A stretch of DNA of 64,000 bases, taken from positions 17,063 through 81,062 of the forward strand of contig CALUPV010000007.1 of NCBI GenBank assembly GCA_944322745.1, given 5' to 3'. The notes beneath the pieces were generated by a model. That model saw only the letters and a program-made list of their open reading frames with translations. It made no database searches and was not told where the DNA came from. Within the stretch, counting starts at the first letter, position 1. Every line of letters begins with the position of its first letter. A program made the position numbers and the translations under genes. Below, piece by piece: positions 1-10,348 of this stretch. This stretch comes from Candidatus Gastranaerophilales bacterium (GTDB lineage Bacteria > Cyanobacteriota > Vampirovibrionia > Gastranaerophilales > Gastranaerophilaceae).

Positions 1-1130
1 TAAAACAGTATCTTGATGAATTTATTATTGGTCAAGATGATGCTAAAAAAGCTTTATCAGTTGCGGTATATAACCACTATAAAAGGTTAGCTCATAATGC
101 TTCTGAAACAAGTGATGAACAGAAGGTTGAAATTCAGAAGAGTAACATTTTACTTGTTGGTCCTACAGGAAGCGGTAAAACATTACTTGCACAGACTCTT
201 GCAAAAATGTTGGATGTACCTTTTGCTATAGCAGATGCAACAACATTAACAGAAGCAGGTTATGTTGGTGATGATGTTGAAAATATTCTTTTAAGACTTT
301 ATCAAAATGCTGATTTTGATGCTCAAAAAGCTGAAAAGGGTATTATATACATAGATGAGATTGATAAAATATCAAGAAAATCAGAAAATACAAGCATAAC
401 CAGAGATGTATCAGGAGAAGGCGTTCAACAAGCATTATTAAAGATGATAGAAGGTACAGTTGCAAATGTTCCTCCGCAGGGTGGAAGAAAACATCCTCAT
501 CAAGAATTTATCCAGATAAATACTGCTAATATTTTATTTATTGTAGGTGGTGCATTTGTAGGGCTTGATAAAATTGTAGAAAGAAGAGCAGGTGATTCTA
601 CAACAATAGGTTTTGGTGCAGATAGGGCAAAAACTCAAGCTGAGAAAGAAATCGAAGCCGCCAAGATGCTTAAAAAACTTCAACCTGAAGATTTGCTCAA
701 ATTTGGATTAATACCTGAATTCATAGGAAGAATTCCTGTTTATGCAGTTTTAGATCCACTTGATGAAGCAACATTGAAAAATATTTTGACTCAGCCAAAG
801 AATGCTTTATTAAAACAATATCAATGTCTATTAGGTATGGATGGAGTTGAGTTAAAATTTGAACAAGAAGCTATAGATTTAATTGCATCTGAGGCAATTA
901 AACGTAAAACAGGTGCTAGAGCGCTTCGTTCAATTGTGGAAGAAATAATGATGGATATAATGTATGCAGTTCCATCTCAGGAAGACATAAAAGAATTTAC
1001 TGTAACAGCAGATATGGTTAAAAAGAAGAATGATGGTGTTGCAGAATTGATTCAGCTTCCAACAAAGAAGGATGAAAAAAATGATAGTGTTATTAATTCT
1101 CAATTAAAGCAAAATGAGGAGATAGCATAA
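1..1130 (+). CDS. clpX: ATP-dependent Clp protease ATP-binding subunit ClpX (5' end missing)
   Basis: AAA+ unfoldase that recognises tagged or native substrates, unfolds them and feeds them to ClpP in the cytoplasm. The reading frame is open from base 3, so the N-terminal zinc-binding domain lies upstream of the window. Visible are the Walker A motif GPTGSGKT (bases 159-182), Walker B in [10 protein letters not shown] (about 345-374), the conserved [10 protein letters not shown] segment of the small domain near the end, and the [11 protein letters not shown] signature of the AAA+ core. The C-terminal tail is polar and typical for ClpX. An intrinsic terminator follows within 35 bases, so this is the last gene of its transcript. 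The identification is secure; only the start is unknown. Confidence 0.97.
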   Translation, partial: KQYLDEFIIGQDDAKKALSVAVYNHYKRLAHNASETSDEQKVEIQKSNILLVGPTGSGKTLLAQTLAKMLDVPFAIADATTLTEAGYVGDDVENILLRLYQNADFDAQKAEKGIIYIDEIDKISRKSENTSITRDVSGEGVQQALLKMIEGTVANVPPQGGRKHPHQEFIQINTANILFIVGGAFVGLDKIVERRAGDSTTIGFGADRAKTQAEKEIEAAKMLKKLQPEDLLKFGLIPEFIGRIPVYAVLDPLDEATLKNILTQPKNALLKQYQCLLGMDGVELKFEQEAIDLIASEAIKRKTGARALRSIVEEIMMDIMYAVPSQEDIKEFTVTADMVKKKNDGVAELIQLPTKKDEKNDSVINSQLKQNEEIA

Positions 1131-1162
1131 ATTCAGAAATATAAGCTGCAGAAAATAAAAGG

Positions 1163-1187
1163 CCTCTATGTATTATAGAGGTTTTTT
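1163..1187 (+). terminator. Intrinsic terminator after clpX
   Basis: Arms CCTCTAT and ATAGAGG form a 7-bp stem around a 5-base loop, followed directly by six T. It lies 33 bases after the clpX stop. Confidence 0.85.
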
Positions 1188-1227
1188 ATTGACAAAAATT
1201 TAATTCAGGTGTTTTATAAAAGGTGTT

Positions 1228-1800
1228 ATGCATATATCATTCTGCGGTCTAAAAGAAAATGTTTTATATGGCTGTAAAGCTGTTGGTGATGTCAAGAAAG
1301 ATTTTCCTAATGGTTTATTAATGTCAAATACTTATTATGATTTGTTTGAAAAAGAAAAAAATTTAGAAGTTCAAGAAAGTTTGGAAGCAGCAATAGATAG
1401 AACAAGATTTATAGTTGATCAATATATTAGGCAAGGATTTTCTTCGAAGGATGCCGTAGAAAAGGCAGTAAAGAAAACAGGTGTTGCAAATTGCGGTGAA
1501 CAAGCTGTATTAGTAAGTAGAAAGCTTGATGAAATAGGAATTAGTAACAGAGTTATCCAGATGGATATTTGCAGAAATAGTAAAGACCGTTTTGTGACAG
1601 GCGGGCATACTTTTTGTCTTATTGGAGCTTCTCAAGATATGGATATAAAAGAGCCGAAAACCTGGGGGGAAGAAGCTGTTGTCGTTGATATGTGGTTGGG
1701 AATTGTAAAAAAAGTGTCTGAAGCATTAAACTATTTTTCTGGTTTTGTAGTACCGAAAAAAGATGAACATATAGAATTTATTGTTAAGACTTATTATTAG
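1228..1800 (+). CDS. Small transglutaminase-like/cysteine-peptidase-fold protein
   Basis: A 190-residue cytoplasmic protein with no signal peptide or membrane segment. A Cys-His-Asp triad in transglutaminase order is visible: Cys89 in ANCGEQAVL, His127 in TGGHTFCLIG and Asp154 in VVVDMWLG. Spacing and context (C-helix, H-strand, D-strand) fit the papain/transglutaminase-like fold, where such proteins act as proteases, amidases or cross-linking enzymes. The N-terminal 80 residues match nothing I recognise. The ATG is preceded by a weak AAAGGTG. The gene stands alone between the clpX terminator and the lepA promoter. Substrate unknown; the fold assignment is an inference from the triad motifs. 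Confidence 0.6.
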   Translation: MHISFCGLKENVLYGCKAVGDVKKDFPNGLLMSNTYYDLFEKEKNLEVQESLEAAIDRTRFIVDQYIRQGFSSKDAVEKAVKKTGVANCGEQAVLVSRKLDEIGISNRVIQMDICRNSKDRFVTGGHTFCLIGASQDMDIKEPKTWGEEAVVVDMWLGIVKKVSEALNYFSGFVVPKKDEHIEFIVKTYY

Positions 1801-1837
1801 GAATTTTTATTGTCAAATATTGGCAAAAGGATTTTTC

Positions 1838-1843
1838 TATAAT
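1838..1843 (+). promoter_or_regulatory. Probable -10 box of lepA, very short leader
   Basis: A perfect TATAAT ends 11 bases before the lepA ATG, and no Shine-Dalgarno sequence lies between. If used, the mRNA leader would be only about 4-5 bases. No good -35 box is visible at 16-18 bp. Confidence 0.4.
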
Positions 1844-1854
1844 AAACTAGTAGT

Positions 1855-3657
1855 ATGAAATATATTGATAATGTAAGAAACTTTTGTATCATCGCTCATA
1901 TTGATCATGGGAAATCCACTCTAGCTGACAGGTTACTTGAGAAAACAGGTACTATAGCTGAGCGTGACATGCAGGATCAATTGCTTGATACTATGGATAT
2001 CGAGAGAGAACGCGGTATTACAATTAAGTTGAATGCTGCAAGGATGAATTATAAAGCAAAAAACGGGAAAGATTATGTCCTTAATTTGATTGATACACCG
2101 GGGCATGTGGATTTTTCATATGAAGTTTCACGTTCTTTAGCAGCTTGTGAAGGTGCTTTGTTAATTGTTGATGCAACTCAAGGAGTTGAAGCACAGACTT
2201 TATCAAATGTATATCTTGCTATTGAACAAAATCTTGAGATTATTCCTGTTATCAATAAAATAGATTTACCGTCTGCAGATGTTGAAAGAGTTAAAGAAGA
2301 AATAGAAGAAGTTTTAGGTATTGATGCATCTATGGCAATACCTGTCAGCGCAAAAGAAGGTATTGGAATAGAGGATGTTTTAGAAGCGGTTGTTGAATTT
2401 GTGCCACCGCCTGAGGATACATCTGATAAGCCTCTAAGAGCTTTGGTTTTTGATAGTGCATATGACCAGTATCTTGGAACATTATGTTTCTTTAAGGTTA
2501 TAGATGGTAACATTAAGCTTGGGGACAAGATTAAATTTATGGCTTCAGGCAAGGAATATGAAATTACTGAACTTGGTTATTTAAATCCCCATAGAGTTCC
2601 CGTAAAAGAATTAAAAACAGGTGATGTTGGATATATGGGTTGTTCTATAAAGGAAATTACAAGATTTGTAGGTGATACAATAACTCATGTTGAAAATGGT
2701 GCTAAAGAACCGTTGGCAGGATATAAAGAAGCACTTCCCATGGTATTTTCGGGATTATATCCTGTTGATAATGACCAATATCAAGATTTAAAAGAAGCAC
2801 TAGAAAAGTTGAAGCTCAATGATTCAAGTATTACTTTTGAACCAGAGACATCATCTGCTTTAGGGTTTGGTTTCAGATGCGGTTTCTTAGGTATGCTTCA
2901 TATGGAGATTGCTCAAGAGAGATTAGAAAGAGAATATAATCTTACTCTTGTTACAACTGCGCCAAGTGTTATTTACAGAGTTCATAAAACAAATGGTGAA
3001 GTTGTTGAAATTGATAACCCTGCAAATTTACCTGATGCTCAATACCGTGATTATATAGAAGAACCTTATGTAAAGACGACAATTATTACTCCAAATGATT
3101 ACGTTGGTTTATTAATGGAACTGGCACAATCTAAGCGCGGTATTTTCCAAAATATGACGTATCTTGATAAAGTCAGAGTCTCACTTCATTATGAAATTCC
3201 GTTAAGTGAAATTATTACGGACTTTTATGATCAATTAAAATCACGTTCAAAAGGATATGCAAGTTTAGATTATGAATTTAGTGATTATAAACGTTCTGAT
3301 TTGGTTAAATTAGATGTTCTTCTGGCGGGTGAAATAGTAGATGCGTTAAGCGCAATAGTACATAAGGATAATGCATTTTATGTCGGTCAGAAGTTAACAT
3401 CAAAATTGAAAGATATTATTCCAAGGCAAATGTTTGAAGTTGCAATTCAAGCTGCAATTGGTGGTAGAATTATAGCGAGGACTAATATCAAAGCTTTGAG
3501 AAAAAGTGTATTAGATAAATGTTATGGTGGTGACATTTCACGTAAAAGAAAATTATTGGAAAAACAGAAACGCGGTAAAAAACGTATGAAAGCGGTAGGC
3601 AGGGTAGAGGTTCCGCAAGAGGCGTTTATGGCCGTTTTAAGTTTAGATGATAACTAA
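1855..3657 (+). CDS. lepA: Elongation factor 4 (LepA), ribosome back-translocating GTPase
   Basis: Translational GTPase of 600 residues, the full family length, acting on stalled or mis-translocated ribosomes. G1 is AHIDHGKST near residue 14, the switch I region holds [10 protein letters not shown]3 is DTPGH near 82 and G4 is NKID near 135. The LepA-specific C-terminal domain ends in the usual [16 protein letters not shown] stretch followed by [10 protein letters not shown]. The start is the only ATG before the [16 protein letters not shown] block. There is no Shine-Dalgarno, and a -10 box is close upstream. glgC follows after 12 bases. Confidence 0.98.
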   Translation: MKYIDNVRNFCIIAHIDHGKSTLADRLLEKTGTIAERDMQDQLLDTMDIERERGITIKLNAARMNYKAKNGKDYVLNLIDTPGHVDFSYEVSRSLAACEGALLIVDATQGVEAQTLSNVYLAIEQNLEIIPVINKIDLPSADVERVKEEIEEVLGIDASMAIPVSAKEGIGIEDVLEAVVEFVPPPEDTSDKPLRALVFDSAYDQYLGTLCFFKVIDGNIKLGDKIKFMASGKEYEITELGYLNPHRVPVKELKTGDVGYMGCSIKEITRFVGDTITHVENGAKEPLAGYKEALPMVFSGLYPVDNDQYQDLKEALEKLKLNDSSITFEPETSSALGFGFRCGFLGMLHMEIAQERLEREYNLTLVTTAPSVIYRVHKTNGEVVEIDNPANLPDAQYRDYIEEPYVKTTIITPNDYVGLLMELAQSKRGIFQNMTYLDKVRVSLHYEIPLSEIITDFYDQLKSRSKGYASLDYEFSDYKRSDLVKLDVLLAGEIVDALSAIVHKDNAFYVGQKLTSKLKDIIPRQMFEVAIQAAIGGRIIARTNIKALRKSVLDKCYGGDISRKRKLLEKQKRGKKRMKAVGRVEVPQEAFMAVLSLDDN

Positions 3658-3669
3658 AGGAGAAACGTT

Positions 3670-4905
3670 TTGGCATTAGATACATCACTTGTAATGATTC
3701 TTGCAGGAGGAGAAGGAAAAAGGCTTTTCCCTTTGACAAGGGATAGGGCTAAACCTGCAGTGCCTTTTGGCGGTAGGTACAGAATTATTGATTTTGTAAT
3801 TAACAATTTTATTAATTCAGGTTTTTATAAATTAAAAATTCTTACTCAATATAAGTCAGATTCACTAAATCAGCATATAGCAAGAAGTTGGCCTGTTTCT
3901 CCGATTTTAGGACAATATATAGATTTGGTTCCTGCTCAGATGAGAGTAGACGGAAATTGGTATAAAGGTACCGCGGATGCTGTTTTTCAGAATTTAACCC
4001 ATATAAATGATGAAAAACCGAAACATGTTTGTGTATTTGGCGGTGACCATATATACAGGATGGATGTTTCTCAGATGATGAGATTTCATAAACAAAAAGA
4101 AGCTGTACTTACAATTTCAGCTATTCCAATTCCAATATCAGAAGCAAGTGAATTCGGAATAATTGAAGTTGATGAAAATTGGAAATTAACAGGTTTTCAA
4201 GAAAAGCCAAAAGATAAACCGAAGTGTATTCCAAATAGACCTGATATGTGTTTAGCGTCTATGGGTAATTATATATTTGAAACAGAAGAACTGGTTAAAG
4301 AAGTTCAAGAAGATGCAAATAATCCCGAATCAAGTCATGATTTTGGTAAAAATATTATCCCGAAAATGCTTAAAGATGGTCAGAATATATATGTATATGA
4401 TTTTTCACAGAATGAATATACAGGTATGAGTGAATCCGAAAGAGGTTACTGGAGAGATGTCGGAAGTATAGACAGTTATTGGCAGGCAAATATGGATTTA
4501 TTAAATTATCAACCTGAGTTAAATCTATATTGTACAGATTGGCCTTTAAGAACATATAATTATAACTTTCCGCCTGCTAAATTTATTTGGGAAGAAGGAG
4601 ATAGAGTAGGTATGGCTACAAACTCTATGGTATCTGAAGGTTGTATCATCTCAGGCGGCAGCATTTCAAGATGCGTTCTGTCTCCTCAGGTAAGAATAAA
4701 CAGTTTTTCTAACGTAACGGATTCAATATTAATGGAAAATGTTAATGTAGGAAGATATTCAGAAATAAGAAAAGCTATAATAGATAAAAACGTTGATATT
4801 CCTCCGTATACAAAAATTGGTATAAATGCCATAGATGATAGAGCAAGAGGGTTTTTAGTTTCCCCTGGTGGGGTTACTGTTGTTCCGAAAGGTGCTAAAT
4901 TATGA
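3670..4905 (+). CDS. glgC: Glucose-1-phosphate adenylyltransferase (ADP-glucose pyrophosphorylase)
   Basis: Makes ADP-glucose from glucose-1-phosphate and ATP, the committed step of bacterial glycogen synthesis. At 411 residues it has the normal family length. The nucleotidyltransferase signature [13 protein letters not shown] is at residues 11-23, followed by [15 protein letters not shown] with the activator/ATP-site residues, and the glucose-1-P region SEFGIIEVD and GFQEKP. The C-terminal third is a left-handed beta-helix ([24 protein letters not shown]). The start is TTG at 3670 with AAAGGAGA 7 bases upstream; no nearby ATG fits. It overlaps the next gene by four bases (ATGA). The GH57 gene near 28-30 kb is a possible partner in glycogen metabolism. 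Confidence 0.96.
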   Translation: MALDTSLVMILAGGEGKRLFPLTRDRAKPAVPFGGRYRIIDFVINNFINSGFYKLKILTQYKSDSLNQHIARSWPVSPILGQYIDLVPAQMRVDGNWYKGTADAVFQNLTHINDEKPKHVCVFGGDHIYRMDVSQMMRFHKQKEAVLTISAIPIPISEASEFGIIEVDENWKLTGFQEKPKDKPKCIPNRPDMCLASMGNYIFETEELVKEVQEDANNPESSHDFGKNIIPKMLKDGQNIYVYDFSQNEYTGMSESERGYWRDVGSIDSYWQANMDLLNYQPELNLYCTDWPLRTYNYNFPPAKFIWEEGDRVGMATNSMVSEGCIISGGSISRCVLSPQVRINSFSNVTDSILMENVNVGRYSEIRKAIIDKNVDIPPYTKIGINAIDDRARGFLVSPGGVTVVPKGAKL

Positions 4906-5381
4906 AGAAAAAATTTTTTATAGGTTTGTTTATAGTTGTTGCAGTATGTTTTGCAGCATATACTTATATTGTGTTTAATAGCAGTTTGCCTGTATATAAA
5001 CCTCAGCAGAATTTACAGGCACCTATAGAAATTCCATCTAAGGCTATAATTTCTTTTAAGGAAGCAGAAGCAATTGATAAACCAATGGTTATTATGTTTT
5101 ATGTTGATTGGTGCGGATATTGCAGAAAATATATGCCTGTTTTTGGAGAATTTGCTGATAAATATAAAGATAAGTATTCTTTTGTTGCGATTAATTGTGA
5201 TAATCCTCAAAATACACAATTAGTCGAAGAATTTCATATTATGGGTTTCCCAAGTTTATTTATAGCAGATAAAAAAATAGATCATCGTTTTAGTCTGAAT
5301 ATGGCATCTACTGCCGAAAAATCAATTATGAAAGAGGAACTTGATAATTATTTGAAAGTGAGAGAAAAAATACAGAAATAG
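4902..5381 (+). CDS. Membrane-anchored thioredoxin-like protein
   Basis: A 159-residue protein with one N-terminal membrane segment (about residues 5-25), a short linker, and a thioredoxin domain from about 45. The redox motif is DWCGYC with Cys71 and Cys74, followed by the conserved YMPVF helix and the cis-Pro region MGFPSLFI. This layout puts the domain on the periplasmic side, where it could reduce or oxidise envelope proteins, for instance in cytochrome maturation or thiol quality control. It is translationally coupled to glgC (ATGA overlap), although no functional link is evident. It resembles the TlpA/thioredoxin group; the exact subgroup cannot be fixed. Confidence 0.8.
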   Translation: MKKKFFIGLFIVVAVCFAAYTYIVFNSSLPVYKPQQNLQAPIEIPSKAIISFKEAEAIDKPMVIMFYVDWCGYCRKYMPVFGEFADKYKDKYSFVAINCDNPQNTQLVEEFHIMGFPSLFIADKKIDHRFSLNMASTAEKSIMKEELDNYLKVREKIQK

Positions 5382-5383
5382 TA

Positions 5384-5443
5384 TTGACAAAAAAAGATAT
5401 TTACATAATAATAGTCCATAATTGGACAGTATAATATTGGACT
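5384..5443 (+). promoter_or_regulatory. Promoter and MarR-type operator of the efflux operon
   Basis: TTGACA stands at 5384-5389 and a perfect TATAAT at 5430-5435; they are too far apart to pair. Around the latter lies an inverted repeat GTCCA-taat-TGGAC (5414-5427) and a further half-site TTGGACT (5437-5443). The half-sites flank the -10 box, as expected of a repressor site autoregulating the marR gene that starts 20 bases downstream. Confidence 0.6.
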
Positions 5444-5462
5444 AATATAAGGGATTTTACAC

Positions 5463-5900
5463 TTGAATAAGCTGAATGTGCAAGAATGTTCAAATATGTT
5501 ATGGGAGATGCATAATGTTGTTACCGGTTTTTATAATGAATATGCAAAATCGGTTGGTTTAACACTACCATCATTAAAGGTGCTTTCAATATTACATAGA
5601 GAAGTAAGTTGTACACAAAAATATATTACGCAACTGACTTATTTACCGAAACAAACCGTTAATGCAATAATAAAAGGATTTAATATACAAGGTCTAGTAA
5701 CAGAACCGGTTGAGTCAAATTCTGATAAAAGAAATAAGAATGTTTCTTTAACAGAAGAAGGAAAAAAGTACGCAGAGAAAATTATTTCAAAAGCCCAAGA
5801 GGCAGAATATAGGGCACTTGAAAAACTAGGTGAAGAAAGACGGACATTAATGGTAGAAGCTATAGTTTTTTATACAAAAAGTTTAAGTTTAGAAGAATAA
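5463..5900 (+). CDS. MarR-family transcriptional regulator of the efflux operon
   Basis: A 145-residue winged-helix repressor of MarR type. The DNA-recognition region is TQKYITQLTYLPKQTVNAIIKGFNIQGLV (two stretches, residues about 53-80), followed by the wing with SDKRNKNVSLTEEGKKYAEKI. Dimerisation helices lie at both ends. The start is TTG at 5463 with AAGGGA upstream. It is the first gene of an operon with the membrane-fusion, RND and TolC genes, and an inverted repeat sits over the promoter. The inferred role is therefore ligand-released repression of the pump and of itself, as for known MarR/MexR-type pump repressors. Confidence 0.88.
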   Translation: MNKLNVQECSNMLWEMHNVVTGFYNEYAKSVGLTLPSLKVLSILHREVSCTQKYITQLTYLPKQTVNAIIKGFNIQGLVTEPVESNSDKRNKNVSLTEEGKKYAEKIISKAQEAEYRALEKLGEERRTLMVEAIVFYTKSLSLEE

Positions 5901-5924
5901 GATATAGAAAATAGAGGATATAAG

Positions 5925-7100
5925 ATGGGTTACTTAAAAAATAAAAAACACAGGGTAATATTATTTTTAATAGTATTTATACTTGGTTCAATCGGATACA
6001 GACAGGTATATAGTATGTATACAGGGTACATGCAAGCTAAAGCGGCTAAAGTTCCAAAAGAAGTTCAGATAATGAATCCTGTTAAAATGGATGTCTATTC
6101 CAAATCAGAATCTGCAGGGAGAGTCGAAGCTAAATATTCTGTAGATATTGTTGCCAGAATTAATGGATGGTTAGAAAAAAGTTATTTTAAAGAAGGCGAT
6201 AAAGTAAAGAAAGGTCAATTATTATTTTTAATAGAACCTGATCAATATCAAAACCTTGTAAATACGGCTGCAGCTAATGTAAGACAAGCGCAAGCTACTT
6301 TAATTAATGCTGAAAAGGAATTAACAAGGGCAAAAGAACTTGTTAAGAATGATTATGTAAGTAAATCATATTATGACCAAGCATTAGCAACAAGAGATAC
6401 AAGTAAAGCAGCTTTAGATGCGGCAAAAGTTCAATTAGCTGATGCTAAATTAAACTTAAGTTATACAAAAATAGTATCTCCTGTAGATGGTAAAATCGGT
6501 AAAATTATTATTACTGAAGGTAACTTAGTTAATACTCAAACAGGTCCTATTGCGAGAGTTGTAAGTAATAGCCCGATATATGTTTTATTCAACTTAAAAA
6601 GCAGTGAATTTTTGAAGTTTAAAAAGCAAGGTTCATCAAAAGATTTTAGTAATATGGAAGTCAGACTTCAACTTGCAGATGGGACAATGTATGATGAAAT
6701 TGGTAAGATTGAATATGTTGGTAATGAAGTTGACCAAACAACAGGTACTATTGATTTAAGAGCAACATTCCAAAACGAAAATGAACTTTTAGTTCCGGGT
6801 GATTTTGTAAGTGTTGTTATAAAATCTATAGAACCGAGAGAAGCGCTTACAGTGCCGCAATCTGCCGCATTAAATGATGCTCAAGGTTATTATGTATGGA
6901 CAGTAGATGCTGATAGTAAAATAGTCAGAAAAAATATTCAAGTTTCTCAAGAAATAAACAAAAATTGGATAGTTGAAGAAGGGCTTGAAATAACTGATAA
7001 TATTGTTGCAAAAGGTGTTCAAAGTGTTCGTATGCCTGGTCAGGTTGTAAAAGCTACACCGCTAGAGTCAGAAGATAAATCAACAGAAGAAACAAAATAA
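5925..7100 (+). CDS. RND efflux periplasmic adaptor (membrane fusion protein)
   Basis: A 391-residue HlyD/AcrA-family adaptor bridging the inner-membrane pump and the outer-membrane channel. The N-terminal membrane anchor is at about residues 10-30. Lipoyl half-motifs follow (ARINGWLEKSYFKEGDKVKKGQLLF near 75-100, seen in pieces, and IVSPVDGKIGKI near 185). Between them is an alpha-hairpin rich in Ala/Lys/Glu (about 105-175). The beta-barrel and membrane-proximal domains include LVPGDFVSVVIKS and LTVPQSAALND. It starts with ATG 24 bases after marR and is followed after 15 bases by the pump. No lipobox is evident, so anchoring is through the transmembrane helix. Confidence 0.92.
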   Translation: MGYLKNKKHRVILFLIVFILGSIGYRQVYSMYTGYMQAKAAKVPKEVQIMNPVKMDVYSKSESAGRVEAKYSVDIVARINGWLEKSYFKEGDKVKKGQLLFLIEPDQYQNLVNTAAANVRQAQATLINAEKELTRAKELVKNDYVSKSYYDQALATRDTSKAALDAAKVQLADAKLNLSYTKIVSPVDGKIGKIIITEGNLVNTQTGPIARVVSNSPIYVLFNLKSSEFLKFKKQGSSKDFSNMEVRLQLADGTMYDEIGKIEYVGNEVDQTTGTIDLRATFQNENELLVPGDFVSVVIKSIEPREALTVPQSAALNDAQGYYVWTVDADSKIVRKNIQVSQEINKNWIVEEGLEITDNIVAKGVQSVRMPGQVVKATPLESEDKSTEETK

Positions 7101-7115
7101 ATGGGTAGAAGATAA

Positions 7116-10100
7116 ATGGAAGATAATAAAAAGAAAAAGGGATTATATTTTTTCATAACTAAACCGCGTTTCGCAATGGTAATATCGATATTTATTACAT
7201 TGGTTGGTTTGGTATCAATGTTCGGATTGCAGTTAGAAAAATATCCGAATATTACACCCCCTCAGGTAACTGTGCAAGCTTCATACCCTGGGGCAAGTGC
7301 TTCTGTTATCGAGTCTTCAGTAGCTTCGTTAATTGAGTCTCAAGTTAACGGTGTTGAAAATATGTTATATATGTCTTCAACTTGTTATGATGAAGCATAT
7401 ACATTAAATATATATTTTAAAGTTGGAACAAATAAAGATATTAACCTTGTAAACGTACAAAACAGACTTCAACAGGTAGAACCATTATTACCGGAAGATG
7501 TTAAGCGTTTAGGTGTAACAGCAACAAATAAAGTAGCCGGTGCCGGTGCTTGTATATTAAACCTTGTTTCAAATGACGGTTCTTGGAATCAATTAGATTT
7601 GACAAACTATGCGACTATATATATTAAAGATGAAATTAAGCGTTTAAATGGTGTCGGCGAAGTAAACGTATTTGGTGCCGGTGATTATAGTATGAGAATT
7701 TGGTTGAATCCAACCAAAATGGCGAATTTGAATGTATCTGTTTCAGAAGTTCAAGCAGCTATTTCGGCTCAAAACGTACAAGTATCATCAGGTGCTTTAG
7801 GTGCTTTGCCAAGTAAAGCAAATCAAACATTAAGAATGACTTTGATGACAAAAGGTCGTTTGGTTGAACCTGAGGAGTTTGAAGAAATAATTGTGCGTTC
7901 AAATACAGATGGTTCTCAAATAAGAATAAAAGATATTGCAACTGTTGAATTGGGTGCATATTCATATGACAAAATAGGTTTAATTGACGGTAAGCCTGCT
8001 TCGGTTATCCAGGTTGTACCGTTACCGGGTGCTAACACAATAGAAGTTGTTAACTTGGTAAATAAAAAAGTTGCACAAATTAATAAGACGTTGCCTGCAT
8101 CTTTAGAAGTACAGATGATGCATGATGATTCAAAATTTATCCGTGAATCAATGAAAGAAGTATTTTTCACAATTATAATGACTGCATTAATTGTAATTGT
8201 AGTAATATTTGTATTCTTAGGTGATTGGCGTTCTACATTAATACCGTTTGTAACAATACCGGTATCATTAATAGGTGTATTCGCTGCCTTGCCTATATTT
8301 GGAATGTCTATTAACTTATTGACATTGTTTGCTATGGTACTGGCGGTTACGGTAGTAGTTGATGATGCTATTGTAGTAATTGAAAACGTAAAACGACACT
8401 TAGAAAATGGTAAAACTCCTGTTGAAGCAACACAGTTGACAATGCAAGAGGTGGGCGGTGCTTTAGTTGCAATGGCTATGGTACTTATGGCTGTATTTGT
8501 ACCTGTATCTTTCATAGCTGGTTTATCAGGTTTAATGTACAGACAATTTGCCGTATGTATCGCTGTATCTATTGCATTATCTGCGATTTGTGCTTTATCA
8601 CTATCACCTGCTATGTGTAGTATAGTATTAAGGGCAGAAGATCCAAACAGAAAACCAAGTAATTTCATTACTGCTTTTATTAAGAAAGTGTTTGTTGCTT
8701 TTGATAAAAAGTTTGAAGTAATTACTCAAGTTTATTTGGATGCAGTAAAAAAATTCATATTTAATAAAAAATTAACAGTATTTTTATATTCTGTATTTAT
8801 ATTATTAATGGGCTGGTTATTCTATATTATACCTACAGGGTTTATTCCTGATGAAGACCAAGCTGTATTAATTTCTCAAGTTGTATTACCACCCGGCAGT
8901 GCATTAAATAAAACACAAGAAGTGCTTGAAAAATTAACAAAAGAACTTGAAACAATAGAAGGTGTAGAAAAAGAAAGAATAATTACATTTGCCGGTATCG
9001 GGCCAACAAACCAAGCAATGTGTATTACTCCATTGAAAGATTGGCATGAAAGAAAGATATATCCTTGGGATTATATTTTAAGAAAGATACAAGGCAGACC
9101 TACTGATTTATCTCATAATGGAATATTAAAAGAAATAAGAGCTAAAGCTGCAAAGATAAATGAAGCATCTATTGCATCATTCTCACCACCGGCAATATCG
9201 GGTATGAGTATGTTAGGTGGTTTTGAGTTCCAGATGTTATCAAAAGGCGAACATTCACTTCAAGATATTGAAACTTTTGCTAATAAACTTACGGTTGCTG
9301 CAAATTCTGATCCAAGTTTGAGCAGTGTATATACAACATATCAGGCAAATGTTCCTCAATACCGTTTGAATATTGATTACAGTAAGGTGCTTGCACAAAA
9401 TGTTAATATACAAGAACTATATTCAACATTAGCTTCAACTTTGGGTTCATATTATGTAAATGACTTTAATAAATTGGGCCGTGTATTTAGGGTTCAATTA
9501 CAAGCACAAGATGACTTTAGAAATAAAGCGACAGACCTTGAAAAGATATATGTAAAAAATATGAATGGTCAAATGGTTCCTTTAATGACGATGGTAAAAC
9601 TAGAGCAAACAGTTGGTGCTGCTTCTATTACAAGATTCAATCAATATAGAAGTGTACAATTCTCAGGTCAACCATCAGCAGGTAAATCATCAGGTGAAGC
9701 AATGAAAGCGATGGAAGAAGTTGCAATAAAAACACTTCCTCAAGATGTCGGTTATGACTGGTCTGGTACATCAATGCAAGAAAGAGAATCATCAGGTCAA
9801 ACTGGTATTGTTGTTGCTTTAGCATTGACATTCGTATATCTATTCTTAGTCGCATTGTATGAAAGCTGGTCAATACCTGTTGCTGTACTTTTAATTGCGC
9901 CTATTGCAGCACTAGGAGCATTGGTATTCCAAATGATGATGGGACTATCTTTTGACTTATATGCTCAAGTTGGTATGATTACCTTAATCGGGGTTGCAGC
10001 TAAACAATCTATTTTGATTGTTGAATTTGCGAGAGACTTACATGAAAGAGACGGTTTAAGTATTGAAGATGCGGCAATTGAAGCTGCCAGATTAAGATTC

Positions 10101-10325
10101 AGAGCTATTATGATGACGGCTTTAGCATTTGTATTTGGTGTATTACCGATGGTATTTGCAACAGGTGCTGGTGCTCAAAGTAGAATAGCTGTTGGTTCTA
10201 CTGTATTTGGTGGTATGGTTGCTGCTGCTACAATTGGTACAATATTAACACCGGTATTCTATGTATTAGTACAATCATTAGTAGAAAAAGCATCATCAAA
10301 AAAGAAGGCAGAAACTAATAATTAA
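7116..10325 (+). CDS. RND-family efflux transporter, inner-membrane pump (AcrB/MexB-like)
   Basis: A 1069-residue hydrophobe/amphiphile efflux (HAE1) pump that exports drugs or other amphiphiles using proton motive force. The first membrane helix is near residues 18-36, with [22 protein letters not shown] just after it. The proton-relay Asp pair lies in [13 protein letters not shown] near residues 414-416. Two homologous halves each have a large periplasmic loop and six helices; the second-half signature is GAAL-like ([11 protein letters not shown] and [16 protein letters not shown]). The length is normal for the family. It sits between the adaptor and TolC genes, which completes a tripartite pump. 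The substrate cannot be read from sequence. Confidence 0.95.
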   Translation: MEDNKKKKGLYFFITKPRFAMVISIFITLVGLVSMFGLQLEKYPNITPPQVTVQASYPGASASVIESSVASLIESQVNGVENMLYMSSTCYDEAYTLNIYFKVGTNKDINLVNVQNRLQQVEPLLPEDVKRLGVTATNKVAGAGACILNLVSNDGSWNQLDLTNYATIYIKDEIKRLNGVGEVNVFGAGDYSMRIWLNPTKMANLNVSVSEVQAAISAQNVQVSSGALGALPSKANQTLRMTLMTKGRLVEPEEFEEIIVRSNTDGSQIRIKDIATVELGAYSYDKIGLIDGKPASVIQVVPLPGANTIEVVNLVNKKVAQINKTLPASLEVQMMHDDSKFIRESMKEVFFTIIMTALIVIVVIFVFLGDWRSTLIPFVTIPVSLIGVFAALPIFGMSINLLTLFAMVLAVTVVVDDAIVVIENVKRHLENGKTPVEATQLTMQEVGGALVAMAMVLMAVFVPVSFIAGLSGLMYRQFAVCIAVSIALSAICALSLSPAMCSIVLRAEDPNRKPSNFITAFIKKVFVAFDKKFEVITQVYLDAVKKFIFNKKLTVFLYSVFILLMGWLFYIIPTGFIPDEDQAVLISQVVLPPGSALNKTQEVLEKLTKELETIEGVEKERIITFAGIGPTNQAMCITPLKDWHERKIYPWDYILRKIQGRPTDLSHNGILKEIRAKAAKINEASIASFSPPAISGMSMLGGFEFQMLSKGEHSLQDIETFANKLTVAANSDPSLSSVYTTYQANVPQYRLNIDYSKVLAQNVNIQELYSTLASTLGSYYVNDFNKLGRVFRVQLQAQDDFRNKATDLEKIYVKNMNGQMVPLMTMVKLEQTVGAASITRFNQYRSVQFSGQPSAGKSSGEAMKAMEEVAIKTLPQDVGYDWSGTSMQERESSGQTGIVVALALTFVYLFLVALYESWSIPVAVLLIAPIAALGALVFQMMMGLSFDLYAQVGMITLIGVAAKQSILIVEFARDLHERDGLSIEDAAIEAARLRFRAIMMTALAFVFGVLPMVFATGAGAQSRIAVGSTVFGGMVAAATIGTILTPVFYVLVQSLVEKASSKKKAETNN

Positions 10326-10348
10326 TTTTATAGAGTAGAGTGGAAAAA

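Noticed and set aside
7916..8668. 250-residue minus-strand ORF inside the RND pump gene
   Set aside because: Shadow of conserved codons in the opposite frame; Ser/Thr/Ile-rich composition without any family motif.
8157..8700. Second pump gene or frameshift in the RND region
   Set aside because: The 1069-residue frame is continuous with all helices and motifs in the expected order.
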